Assembly (NCBI GenBank): GCA_016297265.1
Contig: JAEDHB010000012.1
Span: forward strand, 1 to 46,854
Length of the DNA stretch: 46,854 nt
Direction: 5' to 3'
Origin: Butyrivibrio sp.
Lineage (GTDB): Bacteria > Bacillota > Clostridia > Lachnospirales > Lachnospiraceae
Part shown: positions 25,710 through 33,544 of the stretch, piece by piece
Position numbering within the stretch: the first letter of the stretch is position 1
Layout: each line of letters starts with the position of its first letter
Position numbers and translations under genes: made by a program
The notes under the pieces: generated by a model
Databases searched by the model: none
What the model saw: only the letters and a program-made list of their open reading frames with translations
What the model was told of the DNA's origin: nothing

Positions 25710-26426
25710 ATGGCGGATAATAGGAGTGCAAAATCACAACAGGAAGAGGAAGAACGCATCGAGCTGATCAGGGATATGGCATTCACTGATGAAACCGAAC
25801 CTGATGAAAAGACTTTAAGAAAAAGAGAGAGGGCAAAAAGAAGAGCGGAAAAAGAAGCAAAGGAAGCTGAAAAAACTCCTAAGCAGGTATTCTTTGAATA
25901 TGTACGCATAGTGATTTCTGCTGTAGCTGTTGCACTTTTCCTGCTCCTGGTAGTATTCTTTAATGCTACGGTTCCTTCAGGTTCGATGAATCCTACAATC
26001 AGCCAGGGCGACAGATTAATCGGATTCAGGCTTGCATATGTTTTTTCAGACCCTAAGCGCGGGGATGTGGCTATTTTCAAATGTCCGGAGGAGGGCGAGG
26101 ATTATGATTCGTATTTTGTCAAAAGAGTCATAGGCCTTCCGGGCGAGGTGGTTTCCATCCAGGCGGGACAGGTGATTATTACAAAAGAAAACGGTGAAAC
26201 ATTATATCTCAATGAGGATTATCTGAAAGAGGTTCCGGACATCAATGCATTTAACGGCCAGAGCTGGGTGCTTGGCAGGGATGAGTATTTTATGATGGGG
26301 GATAATCGAAATAATTCCCATGATTCACGATATTTTGGCGCAGTTACCAAAAAGAGAATCAAGGCTAAGGTAATTTGGAGATACTGGAAGGGATTTAAAT
26401 CCTTTAAGAGACCTGTGTATGATTAA
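25710..26426 (+). CDS. lepB: Signal peptidase I
   Basis: The enzyme removes signal peptides from exported proteins at the outer face of the membrane. The 238-residue product has an unusually long, highly charged cytoplasmic N-terminus (about 60 residues, rich in Lys, Arg and Glu), one membrane anchor (about 65-88), the catalytic Ser92 in PSGSMNPT and the catalytic Lys138 in YFVKRVIGLPG, and the conserved box MGDNRNNSHDSRYFG. This is the Gram-positive SipS/SipT arrangement with one membrane segment. It starts 14 bp after purL behind AGAGGGAAA and ends at a terminator, so it is the last gene of the operon. Confidence 0.93.
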   Translation: MADNRSAKSQQEEEERIELIRDMAFTDETEPDEKTLRKRERAKRRAEKEAKEAEKTPKQVFFEYVRIVISAVAVALFLLLVVFFNATVPSGSMNPTISQGDRLIGFRLAYVFSDPKRGDVAIFKCPEEGEDYDSYFVKRVIGLPGEVVSIQAGQVIITKENGETLYLNEDYLKEVPDINAFNGQSWVLGRDEYFMMGDNRNNSHDSRYFGAVTKKRIKAKVIWRYWKGFKSFKRPVYD

Positions 26427-26443
26427 TGTGTATTAAACGAAGA

Positions 26444-26488
26444 ACCCTTGGGGTATCGGTTTTTGATATCTCCAAGGGTATTTTGTTT
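26444..26488 (+). terminator. Rho-independent terminator after signal peptidase
   Basis: ACCCTTGG (26444-26451) pairs with CCAAGGGT (26472-26479), extended by a partial GATATC stem, and is followed by ATTTTGTTT. Confidence 0.75.
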
Positions 26489-26583
26489 CCTATAATGATT
26501 TTCGGTTCCCATGAAATATTCCATTTGTTTGTAATGGTGGGAAATCTGTGTCATTTCTATTGTGTATTTCAATATTGTATCTA

Positions 26584-26628
26584 AAAAAAGCGAACCGCTC
26601 ACATTGAAAGTGAAGGGTTCGCTTTTTT
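26584..26628. terminator. Rho-independent terminator, mainly for degV
   Basis: AAAAAAGCGAACC (26584-26596) pairs with GGTTCGCTTTTTT (26616-26628). On the minus strand this gives a run of T after the stem directly behind degV. The stretch 26489-26583 between the two terminators holds nothing I can identify. Confidence 0.88.
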
Positions 26629-26630
26629 GA

Positions 26631-27500
26631 TTATCTTTCATCTGCTTCAAAAAACAGGGCGATGGTTCCCGGACCGGAGTGAGCTCCGATTGTTGGGCAG
26701 ACATAATTGATTATTACATTTTTGACATTGGAGAATCTTGATAAAATAAGTTCTTTTACATATTCTGCTTCTTCGTATGAATCCCCGTGACTTATCATAA
26801 TTGTTTCGTTATCCCTTGTGCCCATGGTTGCCGCCATTTTGTCAACCAGTGCAATGAGGGATTTTTTGCGTCCCCTTGTTTTGCCTACGGCAGTCAGCCG
26901 GCCTTCGTTGTCAACATGGAGAAGCGGTTTGATGGAAACCAGTGTTCCGATAATTGCTGAGGCCTTGGAAACGCGACCGCCTCTGTGAAGGTGAAATAAA
27001 TCATCCACCGTAAACTGATGTGAAATATGAAGTATTGTGTCATTGATATACTGAACGGTCTCTTCGTAGCTGTGTCCGGCGTTGGCATAATTGACTGCCT
27101 TGTATACAAGGAGCCCTTCTCCGAGTGAAGCCCCAAGAGAATCTATAACTGTTATTTTTCTGTCCTTGTAGATCTCGGAAAGCTCGTTAGCGGCAAGGGC
27201 AGCATTCTGGCAGGAACTGCTCAGAGCGGAAGAGAAAGCAATATGAATAATGTCATAGCCCTCATCAAGTCTCTTTTTAAACAATTCCTTTGAATCCTCC
27301 GGATTGGTGGCCATGGTGGTAGGCAGCTCGCCGTTGCGCATCCTGCTGTAGAAATCGGAAGGTTCGAGGTTTTGATCTTTTCCATATATAATGGAGTCAT
27401 TAAAGTGATAGAAAAGAGGGTGGATGTCTATATTGTTTTCCTTACAGAATTCTGAAGTCAGGTCGCATGTTGTATCCGATGATATTATGAATTTACTCAT
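26631..27500 (-). CDS. DegV-family fatty-acid-binding protein
   Basis: The 289-residue protein has the DegV start IISSDTTCDLT, the lipid-pocket segments TTMATNPEDS and IAFSSALSSSCQNA, the DDLFHLHRGGRVSK motif, and the C-terminal SHGDSYEEAE and PTIGAHSGPGTIALFF blocks. DegV proteins bind a fatty acid and, as FakB, present it to the kinase FakA for phosphorylation before use in membrane lipids. No fakA gene is in the window, so a FakB role is inferred from the family. The ATG at 27500 has a perfect GGAGG site. The gene stands alone between the signal peptidase operon and the infC operon. Confidence 0.92.
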   Translation of the reverse strand: MSKFIISSDTTCDLTSEFCKENNIDIHPLFYHFNDSIIYGKDQNLEPSDFYSRMRNGELPTTMATNPEDSKELFKKRLDEGYDIIHIAFSSALSSSCQNAALAANELSEIYKDRKITVIDSLGASLGEGLLVYKAVNYANAGHSYEETVQYINDTILHISHQFTVDDLFHLHRGGRVSKASAIIGTLVSIKPLLHVDNEGRLTAVGKTRGRKKSLIALVDKMAATMGTRDNETIMISHGDSYEEAEYVKELILSRFSNVKNVIINYVCPTIGAHSGPGTIALFFEADER

Positions 27501-27635
27501 AATTTACCTCCTAAAATAGTGCTTGTAATTCATTGTTTTTTCCTATACAATATTAGCATATGCAGGGGAAAATGGCAAATGCTTGTATGTTGAAAGAATA
27601 AATAATTGTCAAATATATTTTTGCCGAAAAAATGC

Positions 27636-27664
27636 TTGACATACAGTTTTGATGATGATATATT
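27636..27664 (+). promoter_or_regulatory. Promoter of the infC-rpmI-rplT operon
   Basis: Perfect TTGACA (27636-27641), 17 bp, TATATT (27659-27664), with TG one base before the -10. The predicted start is near 27671. Confidence 0.75.
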
Positions 27665-27670
27665 ATTATC

Positions 27671-27794
27671 GTTGTGAAAAGAAGAGTATCCGCTCTCACC
27701 TTGGCATATTGATGACCCGGGTTATTATAACAGAATTTAGCGAACATGCTTTATTATGTATGCGGATAGTTTTTCTATCCGCATATTTTATTTT
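27671..27794 (+). ncRNA. L20-type ribosomal protein leader with terminator/antiterminator
   Basis: The leader ends in a perfect 11-bp terminator stem (TATGCGGATAG 27759-27769, loop of five T, CTATCCGCATA 27775-27785) followed by TTTTATTTT, placed directly before the infC ribosome binding site. An upstream TATCCGC (27687-27693) can pair with GCGGATA (27762-27768) and would break the terminator, which is the expected antiterminator. The CTCACCTTGGCATATTGATG stretch that follows resembles the L20 leader of Firmicutes, where excess L20 favours termination. The two competing stems are seen; control by L20 is taken from family knowledge. Together with degV's upstream region it fills the 27501-27808 gap. 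Confidence 0.82.
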
Positions 27795-27808
27795 GGAGGT
27801 GCACTAAC

Positions 27809-28315
27809 ATTAGCGAGTTAATGATTAACGAACAGATCAGAGACAAAGAGGTTCGTGTAATAGGCGAAAATGGAGAGATGGTTGGAGTAATGTCCGTTAA
27901 GGACGCAATGAAGCTTGCAAGAGAGGCTGAGCTTGATCTTGTTAAGATTTCTCCAAATGCTAAACCACCTGTGTGCAAGATTGTTGATTATGGTAAATAC
28001 CGTTATGAGCAGGCACGCAAGGAGAAGGAAGCAAAGAAGAAACAGAAAATAGTTGAGATTAAGGAAGTACGTTTGTCACCTAATATTGAGACTAACGACC
28101 TTAATACTAAAATTAGTGCAGCGAGAAAATTCCTCGAGAAGGGCAACAAGGTTAAGATTACGCTTAGATTCAGAGGACGTGAGATGGCACATATGGCATC
28201 GACAAAGCATATTCTTGATGATTTTGCCGAGCAGCTTGCAGATTGCTCGGTTATCGAGAAACCGGCTAAGGTTGAAGGCCGTAGTATGTCGCTTATATTA
28301 GCGGAGAAAAAATAA
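27809..28315 (+). CDS. infC: Translation initiation factor IF-3
   Basis: IF-3 binds the 30S subunit and checks start-codon pairing. The 168-residue product contains the N-domain start INEQIRDKEVRVIG, the linker region KEKEAKKKQK, and the C-domain (KEVRLSPNIETNDLNTKI, KVKITLRFRGREMAH). I place the start at AUU 27809 (M-S-E-L-M-I-N-E-Q) because GGAGGTG at 27795-27801 is 7 bp before it; the in-frame ATG at 27821 is 19 bp from the site, too far. AUU starts are a known feature of infC and let IF-3 limit its own synthesis. It is the first gene of infC-rpmI-rplT. The 71-bp spacer to rpmI is GC-richer than its surroundings and can form a weak stem. Confidence 0.95.
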   Translation: MSELMINEQIRDKEVRVIGENGEMVGVMSVKDAMKLAREAELDLVKISPNAKPPVCKIVDYGKYRYEQARKEKEAKKKQKIVEIKEVRLSPNIETNDLNTKISAARKFLEKGNKVKITLRFRGREMAHMASTKHILDDFAEQLADCSVIEKPAKVEGRSMSLILAEKK

Positions 28316-28386
28316 TTTTCATATGTAAGAAAGTCCCGCACGGCTATTGGGCCTGTGAAGGGTGATTTTTAAGGAGGATTAATAAC

Positions 28387-28584
28387 ATGCCAAAAATGAA
28401 GACAAGCAGAGCAGCTGCTAAACGTTTTAAGAAGACAGGAACTGGACAGTTAAAGAGAATGAAAGCTTACAAGAGCCACATCCTGACCAAGAAGACAACA
28501 AAGAGAAAAAGAAATCTTAGGAAATCATCTCTTGTTGACAGCACAAATGTTAAGAATATGAAGAAGATTTTACCATACATTTAA
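28387..28584 (+). CDS. rpmI: 50S ribosomal protein L35
   Basis: The 65-residue, very basic protein has the L35 pattern MPKMKTSRAAAKRFKKTGTG, a central SHILTKKTTKRKRNLRKS and the C-terminal KKILPYI. It is a small structural protein of the large ribosomal subunit. Length and sequence are standard. A strong AAGGAGG site precedes the ATG. It lies in the conserved order infC-rpmI-rplT and is controlled through the upstream leader. Confidence 0.97.
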   Translation: MPKMKTSRAAAKRFKKTGTGQLKRMKAYKSHILTKKTTKRKRNLRKSSLVDSTNVKNMKKILPYI

Positions 28585-28612
28585 TTGGTAGTTGTAAGGA
28601 GGATGAATTAAA

Positions 28613-28969
28613 ATGGCAAGAGTTAAAGGCGGCTTAAACGCAAAAAAGAAACATAACAGAGTTCTTAAACTGGCAAAAGGTTACAGAGGAGCCAGATCAA
28701 AACAGTATAGAGTAGCAAAACAGTCTGTAATGAGAGCTTTAACATCTGCATACGCAGGAAGAAAGCAGAGAAAGAGACAGATGAGACAGCTTTGGATTGC
28801 AAGAATCAATGCTGCAGCAAGAATGAACCAGCTTTCATACAGCAAGTTCATGTTCGGTCTTAAGACAGCAGGAATCGAAATCAACAGAAAGATGCTTGCA
28901 GACATCGCAGTTAATGATGCAGCAGCATTCACAAAACTTGCTGATACAGCTAAGGCTAATTTAAAATAA
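28613..28969 (+). CDS. rplT: 50S ribosomal protein L20
   Basis: L20 binds 23S rRNA early in large-subunit assembly and is the probable regulator of this operon through the leader RNA. The 118 residues show the basic N-terminal extension with AKGYRGARSKQYR, followed by the globular part with RQLWIARINAAAR and the conserved SYSKFMFGL. Length is normal. An AAGGAGG site precedes the ATG, 28 bp after rpmI. A strong terminator follows. Confidence 0.98.
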   Translation: MARVKGGLNAKKKHNRVLKLAKGYRGARSKQYRVAKQSVMRALTSAYAGRKQRKRQMRQLWIARINAAARMNQLSYSKFMFGLKTAGIEINRKMLADIAVNDAAAFTKLADTAKANLK

Positions 28970-28983
28970 TATGTGTTTTATGG

Positions 28984-29010
28984 GCGACTACTTCTGTAGT
29001 CGCTTTTTTT
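28984..29010 (+). terminator. Rho-independent terminator of the rplT operon
   Basis: GCGACTAC, loop TTCT, GTAGTCGC is a perfect 8-bp stem followed by seven T. Confidence 0.93.
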
Positions 29011-29011
29011 A

Positions 29012-29040
29012 TGGACAAATTGTCATTATTTTTCTATAAT
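29012..29040 (+). promoter_or_regulatory. Promoter for the HPt/DUF342 pair
   Basis: TGGACA (29012-29017), 17 bp, perfect TATAAT (29035-29040). The ATG at 29070 follows behind GGAAGG. Confidence 0.7.
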
Positions 29041-29069
29041 TATTATATATAGGATAGGACGGAAGGATT

Positions 29070-29438
29070 ATGACGGTTCAAGAGATATATAATAGTATTA
29101 AGGGAAACTATCCGCAGGTTATCAACAGAATGATAACGGATGAGAGAATTGAGAAATATCTTGGTATGTTTTTGAAGGATGACAATATGCTCAGTGCCGG
29201 AGAATGCATTGCTGACGGCAGGTACGAGGAGGCTTTCAGAAGGATTCACAATCTTAAGGGCGTCTGTCTTAATCTTTCTTTTGACTGGCTTGCGGAGAGT
29301 GTTGTTATTCTATGCGAGGAGTTGCGTGGATGCCGTTATACGGATAATATTGAAGCGTATTATGAAGCAGCACTTGAACGTTATAATTATGTAACGGAGA
29401 TATTGAGGGATAGGTATGGACAAAATGGAGATAAATGA
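29070..29438 (+). CDS. Orphan HPt-domain protein
   Basis: The 122-residue helical protein has the histidine phosphotransfer signature AFRRIHNLKGVCLNLSF, with His60 as the phospho-acceptor and the usual following K-G. It has no kinase or receiver domain. Such proteins pass phosphate between a hybrid kinase and a separate receiver. Its 3' end overlaps the next gene by 23 bp in another frame, so the two are translationally coupled and probably work together. No kinase gene is adjacent; a hybrid kinase at 10619 has its own HPt domain and may not need this one. Confidence 0.83.
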   Translation: MTVQEIYNSIKGNYPQVINRMITDERIEKYLGMFLKDDNMLSAGECIADGRYEEAFRRIHNLKGVCLNLSFDWLAESVVILCEELRGCRYTDNIEAYYEAALERYNYVTEILRDRYGQNGDK

Positions 29439-31599
29439 TTTTCGCGAAATGGGATATAGCGAAGAACAGCTTGTTGAAATCCGGGAAGGAATCAACGCCG
29501 GCATCGATATAAAGCCGTATCTGAATAAGGAGTTTGAGCCTATTCAAATGCATGAAATTCGTATGGGCATTATGTCGGGTGTTCCTGTTGAGATATATGC
29601 GGATACAAAATATGACTGGTTTCAGATGGAGGAAATCAGGCTTGGCTACGAGCATGGCGTGGATGTGAGTCTGTATGCGGATCCTGATATGCCCTATGAC
29701 AGAATGCGTCAGATAAGAAGGGGACTGGAGGACGGAATCAATCTCCTTCCTTATAAGGACTATAAACCTGCAATACTCAGGGAATTACGGAAGGCAATAA
29801 AATCCCATATAGACCTGATTCCGTATATTGAAGAAGGCTATGACAGCGAGCAGTTGGAACAGATAAGAATTGCCTGCGAGCACGGAATAGATATTAAACC
29901 TCATATCAATGTGGAGCTCAGAGGCGTTAGCATTGAGCAGATATCAAAGGGACTTGCGCTTGGTCTGGATGTATCCGTGTACGGCAATCTTGACTATAAC
30001 TGGCAGCAGATGCGCCAGATAAGGCATGGACTGCAGGCGAGACTGGATTTGAAATATTTTTGCAATCCTATGTATACCTGGGAGCAGATGCAGGAGATTA
30101 TTCTTGGCTTGAAGGACAATCTGGATGTCACAAAGTATAACAGCCTGATTTATTCTGCCGGTGATATGAAAAGAATCCGTGAGGAGATGCTTTCCCAAAA
30201 AGAGGAGGAAACAGCGGTTTCCACGGAAAACACATATGACGAGGATGAAATTGCCAATAATACATTTATTACGGTTACGGATGATGAGATGGCAGCATAT
30301 ATCGAAATCCGCAAGGGTTTTGACATTACTGCGGAGGCAATAAGGGAAGCTCTGAAGAATCGTGGTATCGAAAACGGTATTATTGAAAGTTCTATCAAAA
30401 ACATTGTGGAGAGAAACTGGTATGAGAAGTCCGTATTGGTAGCGGTGGGAAAGAAACCGGTTACAGGAAAGGACGGATATTATGAGTTCTTTTTCGATAC
30501 GGAAATTAGCAGAAAACCACTTCTTTTGCCGGATGGTTCCGTGGATTATCAGAATACCAAATGGTACTGTTGCGTTAAACAGGGTGATTTGGTGGCGAAA
30601 TATCATCCTGCTGAGTACGGCGTACCGGGCCTTACCGTTCTGGGACGGGAAATGCCTGCCAACAAGGGCAGCGAGAAAAATCTTTTGCCGGGCAAGGGCT
30701 TTACACTGAGCCAGAACCAGCAGGAATACTATGCGTCCATAGACGGCAAGGTTGAATACAAGAATGGACACCTGGAAATTGACAGAATGCTTGAGGTGGA
30801 GGATGTCTCTTCCATTACCGGCAATATCGATTTTGACGGCTCCGTGCATATAAAAGGAAATGTTATGGCGGGAAGCGTGATTAGGGCAACCGAAGACATA
30901 ATAATTGATGGTTTTGTGGAATCATCCGTAATAGAAAGCGGAAGATGTATTACTCTCAATAAGGGTGTCAATGCCAACGGCGGAGGAAAAATCGTGGCCG
31001 GGGATACAATCAACGGAAAATTTTTTGAGGAGGTATATGTCAGTGCCAAGGGTGATATCAATTTCAACTATGCCCTTAACTCTGAGATAAGCTGTGGAGG
31101 AATTCTTAATTCAATAGGTAAAAACTCGACAATAATAGGCGGAAGTGTGCACGCGGACAAGGGCATCAATGCTACCAATGTAGGCAACAAGACGGGTGTC
31201 CGGACTCTTTTATCACTTGGTATCGGCAACGAACTCAGAAAGAGAATGATGAAAGTCAGCAATAAACTCAAGGATGTGGAACAGCAGATTGAGATGCTCA
31301 CCAAGGCCAAGAATGAAATGGAAAGCAAAATGAATATTGAGGATTTGGTTGCGATGCCGGTATTTTCCAAGATAGAGAATGCAATATATACAAAGGAAAT
31401 TGAACGCAAAAAACTGATAACAATCAGAGGCCAGCTGGCATATAAGAGCAAGGTGAGTGAGGCGGTTGTGGCGCGAATATACGGGACTGTATTTGAGGGC
31501 ACGACAATTGAGATTGACGGTCTGTATTGGAAAGCGTATGAGATTCGAGATGTAATTGCCAAAAGAGTTGGAAAAAAAATAAGTGTTGCACCTGCATAA
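29416..31599 (+). CDS. DUF342/FapA-like protein with N-terminal 26-residue repeats
   Basis: The 727-residue protein has two parts. Residues 18-259 are nine full and one half tandem repeats of about 26 residues, consensus QMxxIRxGLxxGxDVxxYxxxxYxx. Residues about 285-727 are a DUF342 (FapA-type) module: a mixed N-terminal part (GYYEFFFDTEISRK, VPGLTVLGREMPANKG), a right-handed beta-helix-like stretch (GNIDFDGSVHIKGNVMAGS, FVESSVIESGRCITLNKG, then KGDINFNYALNSEISCGG) and a C-terminal coiled coil (KVSNKLKDVEQQIEMLTKAK). DUF342 proteins are linked to polar flagellar assembly or to cell-surface and spore functions in other bacteria, with no settled mechanism. It overlaps the orphan HPt gene, suggesting that HPt input controls it. 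Predicted cytoplasmic: no signal peptide or membrane segment is visible. Confidence 0.85.
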   Translation: MDKMEINDFREMGYSEEQLVEIREGINAGIDIKPYLNKEFEPIQMHEIRMGIMSGVPVEIYADTKYDWFQMEEIRLGYEHGVDVSLYADPDMPYDRMRQIRRGLEDGINLLPYKDYKPAILRELRKAIKSHIDLIPYIEEGYDSEQLEQIRIACEHGIDIKPHINVELRGVSIEQISKGLALGLDVSVYGNLDYNWQQMRQIRHGLQARLDLKYFCNPMYTWEQMQEIILGLKDNLDVTKYNSLIYSAGDMKRIREEMLSQKEEETAVSTENTYDEDEIANNTFITVTDDEMAAYIEIRKGFDITAEAIREALKNRGIENGIIESSIKNIVERNWYEKSVLVAVGKKPVTGKDGYYEFFFDTEISRKPLLLPDGSVDYQNTKWYCCVKQGDLVAKYHPAEYGVPGLTVLGREMPANKGSEKNLLPGKGFTLSQNQQEYYASIDGKVEYKNGHLEIDRMLEVEDVSSITGNIDFDGSVHIKGNVMAGSVIRATEDIIIDGFVESSVIESGRCITLNKGVNANGGGKIVAGDTINGKFFEEVYVSAKGDINFNYALNSEISCGGILNSIGKNSTIIGGSVHADKGINATNVGNKTGVRTLLSLGIGNELRKRMMKVSNKLKDVEQQIEMLTKAKNEMESKMNIEDLVAMPVFSKIENAIYTKEIERKKLITIRGQLAYKSKVSEAVVARIYGTVFEGTTIEIDGLYWKAYEIRDVIAKRVGKKISVAPA
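29467..30192 (+). repeat. Coding region of nine and a half 26-residue protein repeats
   Basis: Unit starts are at residues 18, 44, 70, 96, 120, 146, 172, 198, 224 and 250 of the DUF342 protein; unit four is two residues shorter. The DNA has diverged between units, so this is an old protein repeat and not a recent DNA duplication. Confidence 0.85.
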
Positions 31600-31621
31600 T
31601 CAGAGAAAATATTTTATTCGG

Positions 31622-31654
31622 GATTCCGTCTGAATGGGCGGAATCTTTTTTTTT
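31622..31654 (+). terminator. Rho-independent terminator after the DUF342 gene
   Basis: GATTCCG (31622-31628) pairs with CGGAATC (31639-31645), followed by nine T. Confidence 0.9.
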
Positions 31655-31714
31655 GCGCGGAAATGCCATTTTTTTCATATAATATATGCATATTTTTTTC
31701 TTAATATATTAGTA

Positions 31715-31743
31715 TTGACAAATGCAAATACAAGTGTTATTTT
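31715..31743 (+). promoter_or_regulatory. Sigma-A promoter of the hrcA operon
   Basis: Perfect TTGACA (31715-31720), 17 bp, TATTTT (31738-31743), with TG one base before the -10. The predicted start lies about 10 bp before the CIRCE element. Confidence 0.8.
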
Positions 31744-31759
31744 AAGTATAGCTCAAATG

Positions 31760-31786
31760 TTAGCACTCCTATCAAACGAGTGCTAA
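31760..31786 (+). promoter_or_regulatory. CIRCE operator (HrcA binding site)
   Basis: TTAGCACTC, nine bases, GAGTGCTAA: both arms match the CIRCE consensus exactly. It sits at the start of the hrcA transcript, where HrcA represses the operon when it is not titrated during heat stress. Confidence 0.97.
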
Positions 31787-31830
31787 TAAAACAGAAGAAG
31801 CATACGGTATCCTGAATTGGAGGTGATTCG

Positions 31831-32871
31831 ATGGAGATGGATGAGAGAAAAATTACGATTCTCAAAGCTGTCATTAGAAATTATCTTGAAACCGGAGAGC
31901 CTGTTGGTTCACGAACAATTTCAAAATATACTGATTTGAATCTAAGCTCTGCAACAATCCGTAATGAGATGGCGGATCTTGAGGAGATGGGTTATATTGT
32001 ACAGCCCCATACTTCAGCAGGACGTATTCCGTCAGATGCAGGATACAGGTTCTATGTGGATAATCTGATGCATGAGCGCAAGGATGCCCTGGATAAGAGG
32101 GAAGAGGCGCTTAGCAAGAAGGAGGATATTCTTCTTGAGAAGGTTGAGCGGGTTGAGGATTTGCTTAAGCATGTAGCAAAGACTTTAGCAACCAATACCA
32201 ATTATGCAACAATGGTGGCAGCACCCAAGAAAAAGTCCAAGAAAATCAAATTTATACAGGTTTCCCAGATAGAGAACGGAAAGCTGTTGGTAGTGGTTGT
32301 TTTGGATGGCAATGTTGTCAGGAATACAATTATTGAATCCGAGTTTGATGTTGATAATGAGCTTTGCCTTAAGCTCAATGTTATGCTCAACAGTTCGATT
32401 TCCGGTCTGGATATAGAAGAAATCAATCTCGCAATAATAACAAAGCTGACATCACAGGCCGGTGAATATTCAGGGCTGGTAAGAAACATTCTGGATGCTG
32501 TAGCTTCCGCAGCGATAAGCAAAGAAGACCTGCAGATATATACAAGCGGTGCGAAGAATATTTTCAAATATCCTGAGCTGAGTGACAATTTGAAAGCAAG
32601 TGAGCTTATATATGTATTGGAAGAAAAACAGTCTCTGGCTAATCTGATAACGGATTCGGAGAATAGTAAATCGGATGATGATATCAAGGTATATATCGGT
32701 GAGGAAACTCCGATTGACAGTATGAAGGATTGCAGCGTTGTTACAGCCACATATGAAATGAAGGATGGTGCAAAGGGCACAATCGGAATCATCGGACCAA
32801 AGCGAATGGACTATGATAAGGTAGTTGAGACAATCAAGAGCATCAAAAACCAATTGGATGATGCGTTTTGA
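31831..32871 (+). CDS. hrcA: Heat-inducible transcription repressor HrcA
   Basis: The 346-residue repressor has the winged-helix N-terminus (RKITILKAVIRNYLETGEPVGS is the start of the domain), the conserved LSSATIRNEMADLEEMGYI recognition helix and QPHTSAGRIPSDAGYRFYVD, followed by the GAF-like HrcA domain. It binds the CIRCE element in front of its own gene and needs GroEL for activity in other species. The ATG has a GGAGGTGATT site. A run of lysines (APKKKSKKIKFIQ) sits in the middle, as is usual. It is first in the order hrcA-grpE-dnaK-dnaJ. Confidence 0.97.
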   Translation: MEMDERKITILKAVIRNYLETGEPVGSRTISKYTDLNLSSATIRNEMADLEEMGYIVQPHTSAGRIPSDAGYRFYVDNLMHERKDALDKREEALSKKEDILLEKVERVEDLLKHVAKTLATNTNYATMVAAPKKKSKKIKFIQVSQIENGKLLVVVVLDGNVVRNTIIESEFDVDNELCLKLNVMLNSSISGLDIEEINLAIITKLTSQAGEYSGLVRNILDAVASAAISKEDLQIYTSGAKNIFKYPELSDNLKASELIYVLEEKQSLANLITDSENSKSDDDIKVYIGEETPIDSMKDCSVVTATYEMKDGAKGTIGIIGPKRMDYDKVVETIKSIKNQLDDAF

Positions 32872-32902
32872 ATAAAACAGACACAGAAAGGTGGCGAATA
32901 TT

Positions 32903-33514
32903 TTGGCAGAAAACGAAAAGAATATCAATGAAGATTTAGCAGAAGAGGAAACTGAAACAGTAGCATCTGAAGAAGCAGCAGAAGAAGTTGCAGCAGAAGA
33001 AACAGTTGAAGATGCCAAGGATACAGCGGAATCTGATGTTGAGAAAGAGGATGACAAGAAAAAGAACAAAAAGAAGGACAAAAAGGACCAGCTGATTGAA
33101 GAACTTACTGACAAATACAAGAGAAGCATGGCTGAGTTTGAAAACTACAGAAGAAGAACAGAAAAAGAAAAAGCTGCTATGTTTGAAATCGGAGCAAAGA
33201 GCATTATCGAAAAGCTTCTTCCGGTAGTGGATAATTTCGAAAGAGGTCTCAGTTCCATCAGTGAAGAGGAAAAAACATCCTCAGCAGCTGACGGTATGGA
33301 TAAAATTTATAAGCAGCTTACCAAGATGCTTTCAGAGGCCGGCGTCAATGAAATTGAGGCAGAAGGGGCTGAATTTAACCCTGATTTCCATAATGCGGTA
33401 ATGCATGTGGATGATGAAGAACTTGGCGAAAATGTAGTAGCCGAGGTTCTTCAAAAAGGATACACATACAAGGACAGTGTAGTTCGTCACAGTATGGTAA
33501 AAGTAGCAAATTAA
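32903..33514 (+). CDS. grpE: DnaK nucleotide exchange factor GrpE
   Basis: The 203-residue protein has a long acidic N-terminal tail rich in Glu, a Lys-rich patch, the coiled-coil region and the GrpE signature block KLLPVVDNFERGLSSI, followed by the beta-domain NPDFHNAVMHVDDEELGENVV. It releases ADP from DnaK. I place the start at TTG 32903 (M-A-E-N-E-K-N) because AGGTGG lies 8 bp upstream; the GTG at 32891 lies inside that site. It follows hrcA by about 30 bp in the same operon. Confidence 0.95.
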   Translation: MAENEKNINEDLAEEETETVASEEAAEEVAAEETVEDAKDTAESDVEKEDDKKKNKKKDKKDQLIEELTDKYKRSMAEFENYRRRTEKEKAAMFEIGAKSIIEKLLPVVDNFERGLSSISEEEKTSSAADGMDKIYKQLTKMLSEAGVNEIEAEGAEFNPDFHNAVMHVDDEELGENVVAEVLQKGYTYKDSVVRHSMVKVAN

Positions 33515-33544
33515 TTTGATTTTTATAAAAAGGAGATAATAATC

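Noticed and set aside
29467..30192. A recent tandem DNA duplication or CRISPR-like array
   Set aside because: The regular unit is at protein level only; DNA units differ strongly and there are no identical direct repeats with spacers.
29944..30849. A 301-codon open frame on the minus strand inside the DUF342 gene
   Set aside because: The plus-strand protein has regular repeats and DUF342 features here; the antisense product is compositionally odd and unsupported.
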